DNA of 64,000 nucleotides from positions 239,956 to 303,955 of the forward strand of contig NZ_PYJN01000018.1 of NCBI RefSeq assembly GCF_003025035.1, read 5' to 3'. The position numbers were made by a program, and so were the translations under genes. Positions within the stretch are counted from its first letter, which is position 1. Each line of letters opens with the position of its first letter. Below are positions 27,871-37,268 of the stretch, one piece after another. Origin of the DNA: Rhizobium sp. SEMIA4064 (GTDB taxonomy: Bacteria; Pseudomonadota; Alphaproteobacteria; Rhizobiales; Rhizobiaceae). The notes beneath the pieces are model-generated. The model worked only from the letters and a program-made list of their open reading frames with translations. It was not told the DNA's origin and did not search any database.

Positions 27871-28956
27871 TTAGGCATCTCCCGACGCATTTGATAGAGA
27901 ACCGTCCGCCACTTCAAGGCGGGGCGCAAAGAGGGAATCAGCGATAACTTCAAGCACCAACTCAGGTAACGCAGCTTCAACATACGTCTGAGCCGCATTG
28001 ATATTCGGCCATATTGCGTCTCCCTTCTCACCTCCCATCAATGCACCCCAGTGCGTCGGGAAATATCGAGCCAACATTCCAAGGATGAAAGAAACCATAT
28101 AAGTTATGGATAGCTGAGAAAACCAAGCGTCTGGGGAGAATCTCGACACTAGATGCGGGCTCGGATTGCCGCCCATCGTACGAATAACTCGCGTGTCTAG
28201 TACTTGTGGGAAATATTTTTTGACTCCGGTTTCATCTATCTTGAGAACGGTTCTTTCAGCGCTAGCGTCATAAGGGTCCTCTTCTGGCGAAAGCTCAAAT
28301 CCGGCACCCGCATATTCGATACATACGGGATGATCAGGCGTGCCGTGAACAGTAATCGTCGCACCGGAATCGGGAGAATAGACAAAGTTCTTGAGTCGGA
28401 TCCATCGTCGCGGGCGTTCAGCTGAAACATCAGTGGATATGTCGGGAAGCCGATCCAGTATATCCGAGAGCGACGTTTCCCGCCCAAGGCGCTGTTCTTC
28501 ATTATCGAATGGGACAGGGATAGTGCGATCATAGACCCGCAACATCGTGCGTTTGTGGGTTGCCGCGACGAGGTCTGAGAACAGTCCTCCGCATGTGCGT
28601 ACGCGAAGCTTACTGATCGAGGCTAGCGCGACAGGTAGATCGCTCGATAACGTCGCGGACCACGCTATCGCTTCTAATCCGTGCCCCTGCCTCAATCCCT
28701 CCTCGCCAGAGTCCCTACGATGCAATAGCGTCAACGAACGGCAGAGGGAGGCAACACCATAAAAAGCGAGAAGAGGTCGAACGGCGAACGACGCCGTAGA
28801 TGCGCTGCGAAAATACTCACGTCCCTGTCGTGCGGAAGCGATAATTTCCTTCGCCCGTCGTGCGTTCAGTTTCCTTCCGTGAATCCTTTCAAACCAATCG
28901 CTGACGATATCTCGGCTTTCCAAATGTAGTAAGCTTTGCCAAACATCTGAGTTCAT
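27871..28956 (-). CDS. YaaC-family protein
   Basis: 361 aa. The N-terminal region (…ARQGREYFRSA…RPLLAFYGVASLCRSL) and the C-terminal pattern (…SFILGMLARYFPTHW) fit the YaaC-like family of unknown function, first named in Bacillus. It sits between lysis and tail genes of the prophage, with its own spacer upstream. This is a common position for accessory genes that protect the lysogen. No catalytic residues can be assigned. Confidence 0.7.
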   Translation of the reverse strand: MNSDVWQSLLHLESRDIVSDWFERIHGRKLNARRAKEIIASARQGREYFRSASTASFAVRPLLAFYGVASLCRSLTLLHRRDSGEEGLRQGHGLEAIAWSATLSSDLPVALASISKLRVRTCGGLFSDLVAATHKRTMLRVYDRTIPVPFDNEEQRLGRETSLSDILDRLPDISTDVSAERPRRWIRLKNFVYSPDSGATITVHGTPDHPVCIEYAGAGFELSPEEDPYDASAERTVLKIDETGVKKYFPQVLDTRVIRTMGGNPSPHLVSRFSPDAWFSQLSITYMVSFILGMLARYFPTHWGALMGGEKGDAIWPNINAAQTYVEAALPELVLEVIADSLFAPRLEVADGSLSNASGDA

Positions 28957-29124
28957 TAATATCCCCTCGGTCAGAAGTGACCATACACAAGCCGTTTCGG
29001 TATGTCGTTATGCCAAGCCTCGACAACGCAGGCCACTATAGGAAAACGGGACAGTGACCAGCGTTTTCTGGTGTCCGCTTCGCGGTGAAAGCGGTAACGA
29101 ACCCGCCCGCTAATGCGCTGCCAA

Positions 29125-30288
29125 CTAGTTCTCGTCCGTTCGGCCGGACCGGCGGGGCGTGAGGAATGCCGAAGGCGTGGCGGGAGTGCCCGGCGCGCTA
29201 TTTGGAGCAACCTTTCCGCCGGCGTCCGCTGATTCGGACGGGTCACCAGCTTCGGCCGCTCTCTCCATACTGCCCTCGCCTTCCGTCGCCGACTTGCCGT
29301 CATAAAGCCGTCCGGACACTTCAACTTCGAAGCCCGAGGTTTTCGTATATTTGGACCGCGCCGTCTTGATGATGTACGGCACGCCGTCGAGCCCAGGACG
29401 AACGCCTGCGAATAGCAGAGGCAAGCCTGCCTCAATCTGCGGATCGCCCACCACCGCCACCGAGACGTTGCCCTCCCCGCGCGCAAGCTCTTTCGCCTTG
29501 GCACGCGCCGCCTTGTCAGCTTCTGCCGGCGAAGAAAACGCTTCGGGTATGCGGTAGATGCTATCGCCATCGGCATCCGCGGCCGCCTCGATTTCGACCC
29601 GCTTCGCCTTTTCCGCATCCTGATAGTAGGACACAACCTTGCTGTACTTCGTGCGGTCGTTGATATCGACTTTCAGCGTGCCGGTTTTGATGACGGCAGG
29701 CGTCAGGATGATCGAGCCGAGAGACGAGCCGGAGGCCGACAGGCCCGAGCCGCGCCGGGCAAACAATAACCGCCCCTGCTTGATCGCGAAGAGGGCGTTA
29801 TGCCGGTCAGCCAGCCGCCGCAGGAAATGGATATTCGTCTCGTCCTGCTGCCCTATCCATTCGTAGCGATGTGCCGCTAGATCGGTGTCCACGGCGGGTG
29901 TCAGCCCGCTTTCGCCGGCAATGTCGGATATGAGATCGCCGAGCGTGACCTTATCCCAAGCGCGTTCCTGCCGCTCTTTCAACTTGCCGCTGCGCAGGTC
30001 CGCCGCCCTGCCCGCTATCGACATCTTATAGGGCAAGCAATCGAGGCTGATCTTGTCAGCCGTGAATTGCCCCTTTGGCACGAGGTTGTTGCCATATCCC
30101 ATTTTGACAGAGATCACGGCACCCTTGCGCGGCAGAGCAAGGAAATTCGGCGGGCCGTCGTTCAGCTCGATATCGACCGTATCCGACTTCAATCCCTCTT
30201 CATCCGTCACCGTGACCGAAATCAGTCGCTCATAGAACTGCCCAGCGACGGGAACGCCATCGACAGTAATTTCGACACGAGGCTCCAT
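29125..30288 (-). CDS. Phage tail hub protein D (P2 gpD / late control D family)
   Basis: 387 aa. The N-terminal beta domain (VEITVDGVPVAGQFYERLISVTVTDE) and central hub domain match gpD, the baseplate/tail hub below the tape measure, related to T4 gp27. The C-terminal ~50 residues are Ala/Ser/Pro-rich. It overlaps neither gpX nor YaaC. The start at 30288 is 3 nt from the gpX stop codon. Confidence 0.85.
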   Translation of the reverse strand: MEPRVEITVDGVPVAGQFYERLISVTVTDEEGLKSDTVDIELNDGPPNFLALPRKGAVISVKMGYGNNLVPKGQFTADKISLDCLPYKMSIAGRAADLRSGKLKERQERAWDKVTLGDLISDIAGESGLTPAVDTDLAAHRYEWIGQQDETNIHFLRRLADRHNALFAIKQGRLLFARRGSGLSASGSSLGSIILTPAVIKTGTLKVDINDRTKYSKVVSYYQDAEKAKRVEIEAAADADGDSIYRIPEAFSSPAEADKAARAKAKELARGEGNVSVAVVGDPQIEAGLPLLFAGVRPGLDGVPYIIKTARSKYTKTSGFEVEVSGRLYDGKSATEGEGSMERAAEAGDPSESADAGGKVAPNSAPGTPATPSAFLTPRRSGRTDEN

Positions 30289-30290
30289 GT

Positions 30291-30503
30291 TCAATCCCAA
30301 AGGCTAATCAGCCGACGTTCCACGCTCGCGCTCGGCATGTCGGGCATGATGATTCCCATGCCGAGCGGCAGGACGGGACCAAGGGCGGCAAGGCCGCGAT
30401 TAGCGGCAAGCACCGCTTCGACAACGCCCGCCGTCCGTCCGTAGTGAGCGAGGCAGGCAAGATCGACCGTCTCGCCCTGTCGCGTGGTGTAAATGGTCGC
30501 CAT
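30291..30503 (-). CDS. Phage tail protein X (LysM-like)
   Basis: 70 aa. MATIYTTRQGETVDLACLAHYGR is the start of the P2 gpX family, a small LysM-like baseplate protein. It lies between gpU and gpD as in P2-type phages, with almost no spacing. Confidence 0.85.
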   Translation of the reverse strand: MATIYTTRQGETVDLACLAHYGRTAGVVEAVLAANRGLAALGPVLPLGMGIIMPDMPSASVERRLISLWD

Positions 30504-30507
30504 CTGA

Positions 30508-30972
30508 TCACCGAAAAAGTTTGGAAAGCAAAGAGCTTGCGCTATCGACCAACCCGGCGGCACCCGCCGCCGTTTCCGTCCGGTTCCGCTTGAGCGAGAT
30601 TACGTAGGCATTACGGCGAGGCGCACCCTTGGCATCGTGGAACGATTGATCTTCCTCGACGGATTGCACCGTGAACATGCCGCGAATAATGCCTTCCATC
30701 GCATCGCCACTGACCAGCATCATTTCAGTTCCGGCCATTGACGCCGCTATGATGCCGTCAAGCTGCGATTGCCCCCCGAATTCTTCCGGAAATAAAACGC
30801 CCTGAATCGTCACTTCGTCGGACGTTGGTCCGGTCCATTGCTGCGGATTAAGGGTTTGGCCCACGGAGATCTCAACCCAAGGGGTATTCACCTTGCGCTT
30901 GATATTCTGATAGCCAAAGCCCAACGCCTCGAAGGCATAGCCTCCTAGCATCATCGATGTTACACCCGTCAT
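30508..30972 (-). CDS. Phage tail protein U
   Basis: 154 aa, matches the P2 gpU family (…MLGGYAFEALGFGYQNI…, …EEFGG…), a tail-tube-proximal protein involved in tail completion. It is followed by gpX. Upstream, a secreted protein gene in the opposite orientation separates it from the tape measure gene. Confidence 0.82.
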   Translation of the reverse strand: MTGVTSMMLGGYAFEALGFGYQNIKRKVNTPWVEISVGQTLNPQQWTGPTSDEVTIQGVLFPEEFGGQSQLDGIIAASMAGTEMMLVSGDAMEGIIRGMFTVQSVEEDQSFHDAKGAPRRNAYVISLKRNRTETAAGAAGLVDSASSLLSKLFR

Positions 30973-31240
30973 AATCTACCTATAATTGAGCTGTTTTTGT
31001 AGCAAGCAATGAACGTCGGAGAGAATGCATGGGCTCAAACGTCAACTGCGAAGGCAGTTAGTTAGGCTATCTTCGACGCTACTGCGATCTGCCCATACGC
31101 ATAGGGATCCCGTGTCCGTGCAACCTTTATCCGGCTTCGGCAGACCGTCCACTTCAACGCCCTCTACCTCTTTCTGATAGGGACCACAACCGCCGCGTTT
31201 AATGTATGATAAAGACGGTCGGAGATGGGGAGGACCAAAG

Positions 31241-31744
31241 ATGTTACACATTAGGCATTATTTGGTTGCAGTAGCAATTTGCACACTGGTTCCAATCAAC
31301 TCCTCTGCGCAAGAGGTGTGCTTCAAGGATGCGAGCAAGAAGTTCGAGGATTGGAGAGCAGAGAATGGAAAGACTTTAGATAGTCTTTCTGCCAAATTCA
31401 AAGCTTCCAAAGACCCCTATAAGGAATTAGTTGACTACGACGGTATGAAAATACCAATTGCTGCTGCTCTCATCATTGAAGGTGAAAAGTATGGGAAGAA
31501 AGCAGATGTCGAGGTTAACCTAGTTGTAGGTGACGCGCAGGGATGTTCGAAGCAAACGCAGGTGCCTCGCGGTGTGTATGATTTTGCGCGGGAAGTTCTC
31601 GGCATTACAACTGTCCTGCCTGAGAAGGCAACCAGAATTGACTTCGAAGAGCTTCGGCGCGGCAACATTGCAGGGGGTAAAGAATCGGTCATCAATAAAA
31701 CAGGGCGCGATATTGACAAAATATTTAACCCCTTCAGATGGTGA
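31241..31744 (+). CDS. Secreted protein of unknown function in the phage tail operon
   Basis: 167 aa. Signal peptide (MLHIRHYLVAVAICTLVPINSSAQ, cut near residue 23), then a charged mature domain with few Cys. It starts at ATG 31241 after a strong GGGGAGGA site. It is transcribed against the late operon, is more AT-rich than its neighbours, and splits gpU from the tape measure gene. It looks like an added gene expressed by the lysogen. The spacer 30973-31240 shows no other gene. Confidence 0.72.
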   Translation: MLHIRHYLVAVAICTLVPINSSAQEVCFKDASKKFEDWRAENGKTLDSLSAKFKASKDPYKELVDYDGMKIPIAAALIIEGEKYGKKADVEVNLVVGDAQGCSKQTQVPRGVYDFAREVLGITTVLPEKATRIDFEELRRGNIAGGKESVINKTGRDIDKIFNPFRW

Positions 31745-31890
31745 TTAAGTATCAACTGCGTATATGAGCGACGGGAGAGCGGGCCATCGAAGGTCCGCCT
31801 TCCATCAATTCCGGTCCTCTGCAGGCCAAGAATACTGGCGGCCTGAGCCTCATGCCGACGGCTGATTTTCGTTCGTTTATGATCCTGAGC

Positions 31891-34059
31891 CTAATCGCTG
31901 AATTGCGTATCGGCCGCATTCTTTATTGCCGCGCCGAGCTGAGCAATCGCGGCACCGGCCGCCACTTGCGGGTCAGCAACTCCGGTTATCGAGATCGGCG
32001 CATGCACCGTGATATTTGGCGGCTGCTGATTAACGACTCGAACATCTTGCGTTCCGCTCGGTCGGCTCATCGCCGCAATGGACGATGCATCGATACGGGC
32101 AGTTATCAAGCCAAGATCGTCGGCCGTCTTGCCGGGCAGGGTTTCCGTGGCTGATCCTCCCAAACCGGCGGCGCGGGCTGCACGCGCGCTATCAATCGCA
32201 GATTGTGCATAGACGCCAGTCGGAGCCGGGCCATTTGCGGGCATGGCGAATGACTTCAGATACGAACCGATGCCATGCAAAGCATCTTCCGGGCCGGGCA
32301 ACCAAGCCTTTCCCTGTTTGTAAAACGTGTCGCCGGTATAGCTCTGCTCGCCAAACTCCCACGCGCCCGCCCCGGCCATGCCATATATCCCAAGACGCGC
32401 AAACCCTTTAAGCATTGTCGACCAGCCGCCTAGCAAGCCAGTAGCAGCACCGCCCGCAGCAGCTCCGGTTGCAGCTGTTGCCGCCACGCCGCCCGCAGTC
32501 GCCGTTCCACCACCGACAATCGCCGCGATGGAGCCGACCGTCTTGAGCGCACCAAGCAACGTGCTTGCACCCGACAGCAGAAACATCGCGGTTGCCAGCT
32601 TGCGAACAGTGCCGGCGAGAAAGGCAAAACCCGCTCCCCACAGCATGAGCTTGAAACCATAGCCCGCCATTTCCGCAAAGAACGTGGCAATAGGGTTTTC
32701 ACGAATGGCGTCCGTCAACTCACGAATGGATGCCCCCCATTCCTTCGCCTTCATAAAGAAGCGGCCAAGGTTTTCGCCTGCGTTCGGATCGACCTTCCCA
32801 AGCATCAGGTCGCTAACGTCGTTGACCAACTCGCGGATACCGCCATCGTAGCCGAAGCCTTTCGCAAAGCCCTGCGCCCCGACTTTGATTTGATCGAAGA
32901 TGGTCGCCCGGCTTCCGAGCGTATCCAAGACATCACTGATTGCTTGCGCGCCTTCCCGGATCGAAGGCAACATGCTGTCCCCAACTTCCCAAAAGATGTT
33001 GGATACCTTGTTACCCAAAAGCTCGAGCGCATTGCCGGTAGTGCTGGCACGCTGCTTATACTCGTTCATGGCAGAGCCGGCATACTTCGTGCGGTCGCTG
33101 ACGCTGGCAAGCGCATCGTCCAGAAGCTTCACGTTGCCGACCAGCGGAATGAACGCTTTGGCCTCGTCACCGAAGAAGTCGGAGACAATGGATATCTGTT
33201 GATCTTTCGGAGCCTTGGCGATGGCGGCGAGAACTTTTTTTAGCGCCGCCGGCGCATCCTTCTGCATTTCCTTGGCGATCTTCGGCAGGTCGAGACCGAG
33301 CCTTGCCGCCACTTCGCGCTGACTCTTTTTCGCGGATGCGCCCCGCGTCAAAGCCTTCGTTACGTTCTGCATCGCGGTCGCCGCCACTTCCGGTTCCGCG
33401 CCGGCTGCGATCATGGCGCTACCGATGCCGGCAACCTGTTCTTTCGTAAAGCCGGCGATCTTGCCGAGCGCACCGACGCGCAGCATGAAGTCTGTAATTT
33501 CAGACGCCTTGCTCGCCATGTTGTTCGACAGATGGTTCATCACATCGGCGAGGTCGCCAGTTTCGGCAACCGTCAAGCCGAACTGCGTTTTCAGCTTAGC
33601 CAGGCTAGAGCCGGCCTTTTCCGCCGTGATGTCGAAGGCGATGCCAACGCGCGAGGCCATTTCGGCAAAGCCCTGCAAATCCTGTGTTGCGATACCGGAC
33701 TCACCAGCAGCGGCGTAGAGGGCCGCGATGTTATCGGCGGACATCGGGATTTCGCCAGACATGCGCCGGATACTACGGCGCATGGTCTCGAACTGCTCGC
33801 TTGACGCATCGACCACCTTTTTGACATCGGCAAATGCGGACTCGAAATTGATCGCCTCGCCCGCCGTGGCACGCAAACCCTCCCTCACACCAAGATAGCC
33901 AGCACCAAACACAACCGCCTGCCCGACCATACTGCGAATAGGCGCAAAGGTCGCCCGCTGCTGCGCCCGGAGGCCGTCGAGCGCTCGCGTGATATGCTTG
34001 GCGCGAGCCGTCACATCGTCCAGAAGCGAAACCCGGAGGGTGCTTTGAAGTGTGGTCAT
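31891..34059 (-). CDS. Phage tail tape measure protein
   Basis: 722 aa; N-terminal helical part with phage-related tail motifs (…AINFESAFADVKKVVD…, …ALYAAAGESGIATQDLQ…) and a hydrophobic Gly/Ala-rich central stretch near residues 490-580. Its length sets tail length; at 722 aa a tail of roughly 100 nm would be expected (using about 0.15 nm per residue). Its ATG overlaps the stop of the frameshifted E' frame, as in P2-type phages. Confidence 0.9.
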   Translation of the reverse strand: MTTLQSTLRVSLLDDVTARAKHITRALDGLRAQQRATFAPIRSMVGQAVVFGAGYLGVREGLRATAGEAINFESAFADVKKVVDASSEQFETMRRSIRRMSGEIPMSADNIAALYAAAGESGIATQDLQGFAEMASRVGIAFDITAEKAGSSLAKLKTQFGLTVAETGDLADVMNHLSNNMASKASEITDFMLRVGALGKIAGFTKEQVAGIGSAMIAAGAEPEVAATAMQNVTKALTRGASAKKSQREVAARLGLDLPKIAKEMQKDAPAALKKVLAAIAKAPKDQQISIVSDFFGDEAKAFIPLVGNVKLLDDALASVSDRTKYAGSAMNEYKQRASTTGNALELLGNKVSNIFWEVGDSMLPSIREGAQAISDVLDTLGSRATIFDQIKVGAQGFAKGFGYDGGIRELVNDVSDLMLGKVDPNAGENLGRFFMKAKEWGASIRELTDAIRENPIATFFAEMAGYGFKLMLWGAGFAFLAGTVRKLATAMFLLSGASTLLGALKTVGSIAAIVGGGTATAGGVAATAATGAAAGGAATGLLGGWSTMLKGFARLGIYGMAGAGAWEFGEQSYTGDTFYKQGKAWLPGPEDALHGIGSYLKSFAMPANGPAPTGVYAQSAIDSARAARAAGLGGSATETLPGKTADDLGLITARIDASSIAAMSRPSGTQDVRVVNQQPPNITVHAPISITGVADPQVAAGAAIAQLGAAIKNAADTQFSD

Positions 34060-34220
34060 GATATTCCCTCCAGCGCATCACGCAGGGCGCGAGCCGTGTC
34101 GAAATAGGCGATCAATTTTTCAGGTGACCACCGCTCGATAACATCGAGCGGTGTGTGGGCGAAGCGGGCAACGAACAGGGCGACTAAGCGCCAATCGTGT
34201 TGATTTATGCGTTTCCCAAA
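34056..34220 (-). CDS. Tail assembly chaperone E' (-1 frameshift extension of E)
   Basis: An open -1 frame without its own start runs from the slippery site to a stop overlapping the tape measure ATG. It encodes about 50 residues (…HDWRLVALFVARFAHTPLDV…WSPEKL…) that resemble P2 E'. It would be made only as a fusion to E by ribosomal slippage, giving the chaperone that coats the tape measure protein. Confidence 0.75.
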   Translation of the reverse strand, partial: FGKRINQHDWRLVALFVARFAHTPLDVIERWSPEKLIAYFDTARALRDALEGIS

Positions 34221-34456
34221 ATGTCCTTGGTCGCATCAAGAATGCGCCGATAATCGGCGGCGCAGATCTTCTTGAAGGCCGGAATCGGCACGTCTGAAAT
34301 CGCGGAGAGAACGGCGACGTTCTGCGATATCTCGCCCTTGAACTGATCGCCGGCCATGAAGTCGCCCACGGTCGCCTCTCGGAAAGTCAGATCGGAATAG
34401 GCGATTTCGTTGTGGGTGACGGGCTTGGAAAGAGTGAGTCTGACAACTTCGGTCAT
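34205..34456 (-). CDS. Phage tail assembly protein E
   Basis: 83 aa of the P2 gpE / phage tail assembly family (VRLTLSKPVTHNEIAYSDLTFREAT…). It is made alone or extended by frameshift into E'. It lies between the tail tube and tape measure genes, the canonical place for tail chaperones. Confidence 0.85.
   Translation of the reverse strand: MTEVVRLTLSKPVTHNEIAYSDLTFREATVGDFMAGDQFKGEISQNVAVLSAISDVPIPAFKKICAADYRRILDATKDILGNA
34214..34220 (-). promoter_or_regulatory. Slippery heptamer T-TTG-GGA for -1 frameshifting
   Basis: On the minus strand, in the E frame, the codons read …ATT TTG GGA AAC GCA TAA, so T_TTG_GGA fits X_XXY_YYZ exactly, two codons before the E stop. Slippage by -1 enters the long E' frame. 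Confidence 0.72.
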
Positions 34457-34530
34457 GATGATTCCTCGAAGAAAATGGCCCGCATAAAGCGGGCTTGATA
34501 AAGGGAGATTGTCGGGGGGAAGGTGCCGCC

Positions 34531-35043
34531 TTACAGCAGCAGAGCGTTGCGGATATCGCCGTATTGCGAGACGCCGCCGACCTTGAAATCAAAGTCGTCC
34601 ATCTCGTAGATTTCCTCGCCGTCGATTTCGAGTTTGTAATAATTCACGTCAACGGCATAGTCGTTCTCGGCAAGGTCGCCGGGCTTCCATGTGCCGTGAT
34701 CGGGCTTATACATTTTGCCGCGAATGGAGAGCACCGCGCTATGCGTGGTGCCGTCTTCATCGACGAGTGCGCCGGTCACCATGAACGGTGTGTCAACGCC
34801 CGGCTTGACGCCGTGGAGCTTCAAAATCTGCGGGTCGAGACCCGGCATCTTGAACTTGAATTCCAGCGCCTCATAGCCGAGGTTGACCTTGCGGGCTTTG
34901 ATCATGCCGGCGTTGCGCACGTCTTCGCGCTTGGCTTCGGGCACGGGCACGGTGATGTCGCCGATCTGGCCGAGTTTGCTTTGACGGTCGGCCCACATCA
35001 TGCAATCGCGGATGATGTAGCTGGGTAGGGTCTTTTCTGCCAT
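34531..35043 (-). CDS. Phage major tail tube protein (FII family)
   Basis: 170 aa beginning MAEKTLPSYIIRDCMMWADRQ, typical of P2 gpFII. It forms the inner tube of the contractile tail. The start is set at ATG 35043. It overlaps the end of the sheath gene by no bases and follows it by 16 nt. Confidence 0.9.
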   Translation of the reverse strand: MAEKTLPSYIIRDCMMWADRQSKLGQIGDITVPVPEAKREDVRNAGMIKARKVNLGYEALEFKFKMPGLDPQILKLHGVKPGVDTPFMVTGALVDEDGTTHSAVLSIRGKMYKPDHGTWKPGDLAENDYAVDVNYYKLEIDGEEIYEMDDFDFKVGGVSQYGDIRNALLL

Positions 35044-35059
35044 GTCAGATTGTCCTTGA

Positions 35060-36523
35060 TCAAGCGGCGAGCGAAAGCGGGCCGGTTTCGATGGCACCAT
35101 TCACCTCGTCCAGCAAAAGCCGGTAGTAGAGAATGTTGCGGTGTGTGGTGACGTGGATTTGCTCCATCAGGCCGACCGGCTCAAACTCCACGTCGAGGAA
35201 GAGTTTGCCGGCGGCGAGCGTGGTCGGCTCATTGATATCCGCCAGCCAGACACGCCCGCCAAGGATGTCCTCATTGTTTTTGAAGACCCGAAGCGCGGCG
35301 TTACCGTCCTCGATCAGCATCTTGAGATTTCCCTTGGTGAACTTGCGGTCCACATAAAGGAAATAGAGGTCTTCCAAAGCCTCATTCACCATGTCGGCGG
35401 TCGCGCGCACGCTATCGAACTGCCAAAGGTCGTCATCGGTAGCGAGGCGACTGCCCCAAGTGCGGAAGCCGCCGCGCTCATTGATGATGGTGGCGACCTG
35501 CTTTTCGTTCAGATAGTTGCTGTCATCCGGGTAGGAGATTGTCCGGGCAACGCCATCGATCGTGCGAATGATCTTGTTCGAGACCGAACCGGACACGCCC
35601 TCCGACGAAGCAACCACGCGGGCGCGCACCCCGGCAAAGACGGCCGCCACCGGCTTTGTGACCGGAACGCCGCTGACGTTCTTGATGGTCTTCGGATCGA
35701 TGATGAGAATGCGACCGCCGTTGATCGTACGGCGGAAGCGGACGGCTTCTGCGTTCGTGGTATTCGGACCGGTGATGTAGGCTCGCGCCCGGATTTTCGG
35801 GCAAATAACGTTGAGTGCCGAGACAAACGGATTGGCAACATCGCCCACATTGGCCGTCGCCGCCGGCAGAACCTTGTCGGCATCGTCGCCACCGCCGGTA
35901 AAGGTGATTGTCGGCGGCTGCGACAACGCCCTGCCCGGCTCGACAACCCGCACGGCAACAACCTTGTCGGCATTCGCTCCCATGCCCATAACCGCCTCAA
36001 GCTTAGGCAAAACCTTGCCTGGATCGTTGCCGCCGCCGGTCGCTTCCACAATGGGCGATTCCGTCAGCTTTGCGCCCTGCTCCGAAAGCGAAATCGAAAC
36101 GACGCCACCTTCCACCCAGGCGCCGGTATTGCCGGCAGTGATCACCACGTGCGGCTGATAGCCGGTAATCGCCTTGGCGCGCAGCGCGGCATAAAGGCCG
36201 GTACGGGCGACCGCATCGCCAAGGAGATTGCTTTGCAACGTGGCAGCGTCGGCGCTATCCGGCACACGGTTGACGATGCACCACGAGCCACCTTCGTTGA
36301 AAACGGTGGTCACATCTTCCAGAAGCGTGCCCGCCGCGCCGAGCGCTGCCGCTTGCGGCAGAGACGTAATCAGCGTCGGATAGTTCGCGGGAAAGGCGGC
36401 GGCGTCCGCGTCGGGTGCCGTACCATTGATAAGGGTGATGCCGTTACGTTGGACACGCAGAAGCGACGGGGTTTCCGCGCTTTCGGCAAGTGTCACGCCA
36501 TGGGCATAGGACAGGTCGGCCAT
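35060..36523 (-). CDS. Phage contractile tail sheath protein (FI family)
   Basis: 487 aa. The N-terminus (YAHGVTLAES…) and the conserved C-terminal sheath domain (…GFRTWGSRL…, …FEPVGLMEQIHV…) match P2 gpFI. A duplicated motif (ATGGGNDPGKVLPKLEA / FTGGGDDADKVLPAATA) lies in the middle domain near residues 160-225. The presence of sheath, tube and baseplate genes defines a myovirus morphology. Confidence 0.92.
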   Translation of the reverse strand: MADLSYAHGVTLAESAETPSLLRVQRNGITLINGTAPDADAAAFPANYPTLITSLPQAAALGAAGTLLEDVTTVFNEGGSWCIVNRVPDSADAATLQSNLLGDAVARTGLYAALRAKAITGYQPHVVITAGNTGAWVEGGVVSISLSEQGAKLTESPIVEATGGGNDPGKVLPKLEAVMGMGANADKVVAVRVVEPGRALSQPPTITFTGGGDDADKVLPAATANVGDVANPFVSALNVICPKIRARAYITGPNTTNAEAVRFRRTINGGRILIIDPKTIKNVSGVPVTKPVAAVFAGVRARVVASSEGVSGSVSNKIIRTIDGVARTISYPDDSNYLNEKQVATIINERGGFRTWGSRLATDDDLWQFDSVRATADMVNEALEDLYFLYVDRKFTKGNLKMLIEDGNAALRVFKNNEDILGGRVWLADINEPTTLAAGKLFLDVEFEPVGLMEQIHVTTHRNILYYRLLLDEVNGAIETGPLSLAA

Positions 36524-36602
36524 GAATGGTCTCCATTAAAAGTGACAGATGAGTTTGAGAATTGCGCCGCCTGCCAAAAGCAGCACGGCCGAGATGGAAC
36601 AA

Positions 36603-36620
36603 CCCGCCGAAACCGGCGGG
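36603..36620 (-). terminator. Hairpin between tail-fibre and sheath genes
   Basis: Stem CCCGCCG / CGGCGGG with a 4-nt loop in the 140-nt spacer between the fibre-associated gene and the sheath gene; the minus strand continues GGTTGTTCC. It may attenuate read-through between tail modules. No promoter for the sheath gene is evident. Confidence 0.45.
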
Positions 36621-36663
36621 CTGAATTCAGCAAGGAAGAGAATGTTGGGCGCGGATTGGCGTG

Positions 36664-37260
36664 CTATCGGTACGTTGCCGCCGCCCACATGGCATCGATC
36701 GCATCCGGGGAGAGGCTGAACGAAGCCCCGATTTGCTCAAGCAATTGGTCCGTACGCAGAAACTCGGTCGGATATTCCCACGCATTGAGCGCCTTCGCCC
36801 TCGCCTTGCTATCGGCAATCTGATTGATAGCAGCCGTCACGTCGTCCGGCATGATATCGTTATCGATCAGAGCGTCACGGAACTGGCGTGGCGTGAGAGG
36901 CGGCATAGCCGCGCGCCTCTCTTCCGGGGACATGAGATCGATTGGATTCACGATCCGGTTGCCGCTCCACTTCATCCCGTAGACAGTTCCGCCGGGACCG
37001 CGCGTGAAGTCGCCGGCCTCCGCCTTGCTGATACCTATGATCCGATAGCCGGCGATCTGTGAATGTTCCGGGTCCGGCTCCATCGAAACAACGCAATCGT
37101 TATCGTCCAGTGCCACATAGAAATCGAATGGCGGCAGCGATTTGTATAAATCATGCCATTCGGTATTAGCAGCGTCGTAGAAGACATAGATTTGAACCAC
37201 CTGCCCGCCCGCAAGCTCAACCGCTTCAACTTGCCCTGTTAGTTTTCCGAAATCGTGCAT
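36664..37260 (-). CDS. Putative tail fibre assembly / fibre-associated protein
   Basis: 198 aa; the start at 37260 follows AGGGATGCT. Directly after the tail fibre gene, where tail fibre chaperones (Tfa) lie. The C-terminal half (LTPRQFRDALIDNDIMPDDV…WEYPTEFLRTDQLLEQIG) resembles Tfa-like C-termini in other phages. The N-terminal half is not recognised. Confidence 0.6.
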   Translation of the reverse strand: MHDFGKLTGQVEAVELAGGQVVQIYVFYDAANTEWHDLYKSLPPFDFYVALDDNDCVVSMEPDPEHSQIAGYRIIGISKAEAGDFTRGPGGTVYGMKWSGNRIVNPIDLMSPEERRAAMPPLTPRQFRDALIDNDIMPDDVTAAINQIADSKARAKALNAWEYPTEFLRTDQLLEQIGASFSLSPDAIDAMWAAATYR

Positions 37261-37268
37261 AGCATCCC

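Noticed and set aside
31779..31798. GCGGGCC/GGTCCGC hairpin after the secreted gene
   Set aside because: Short stem with a mismatch and no T-run; not enough to call a terminator.
36524..36663. Possible short membrane peptide in the spacer before the sheath gene
   Set aside because: No start codon or ribosome site in the hydrophobic frame; the hairpin explains the segment better.
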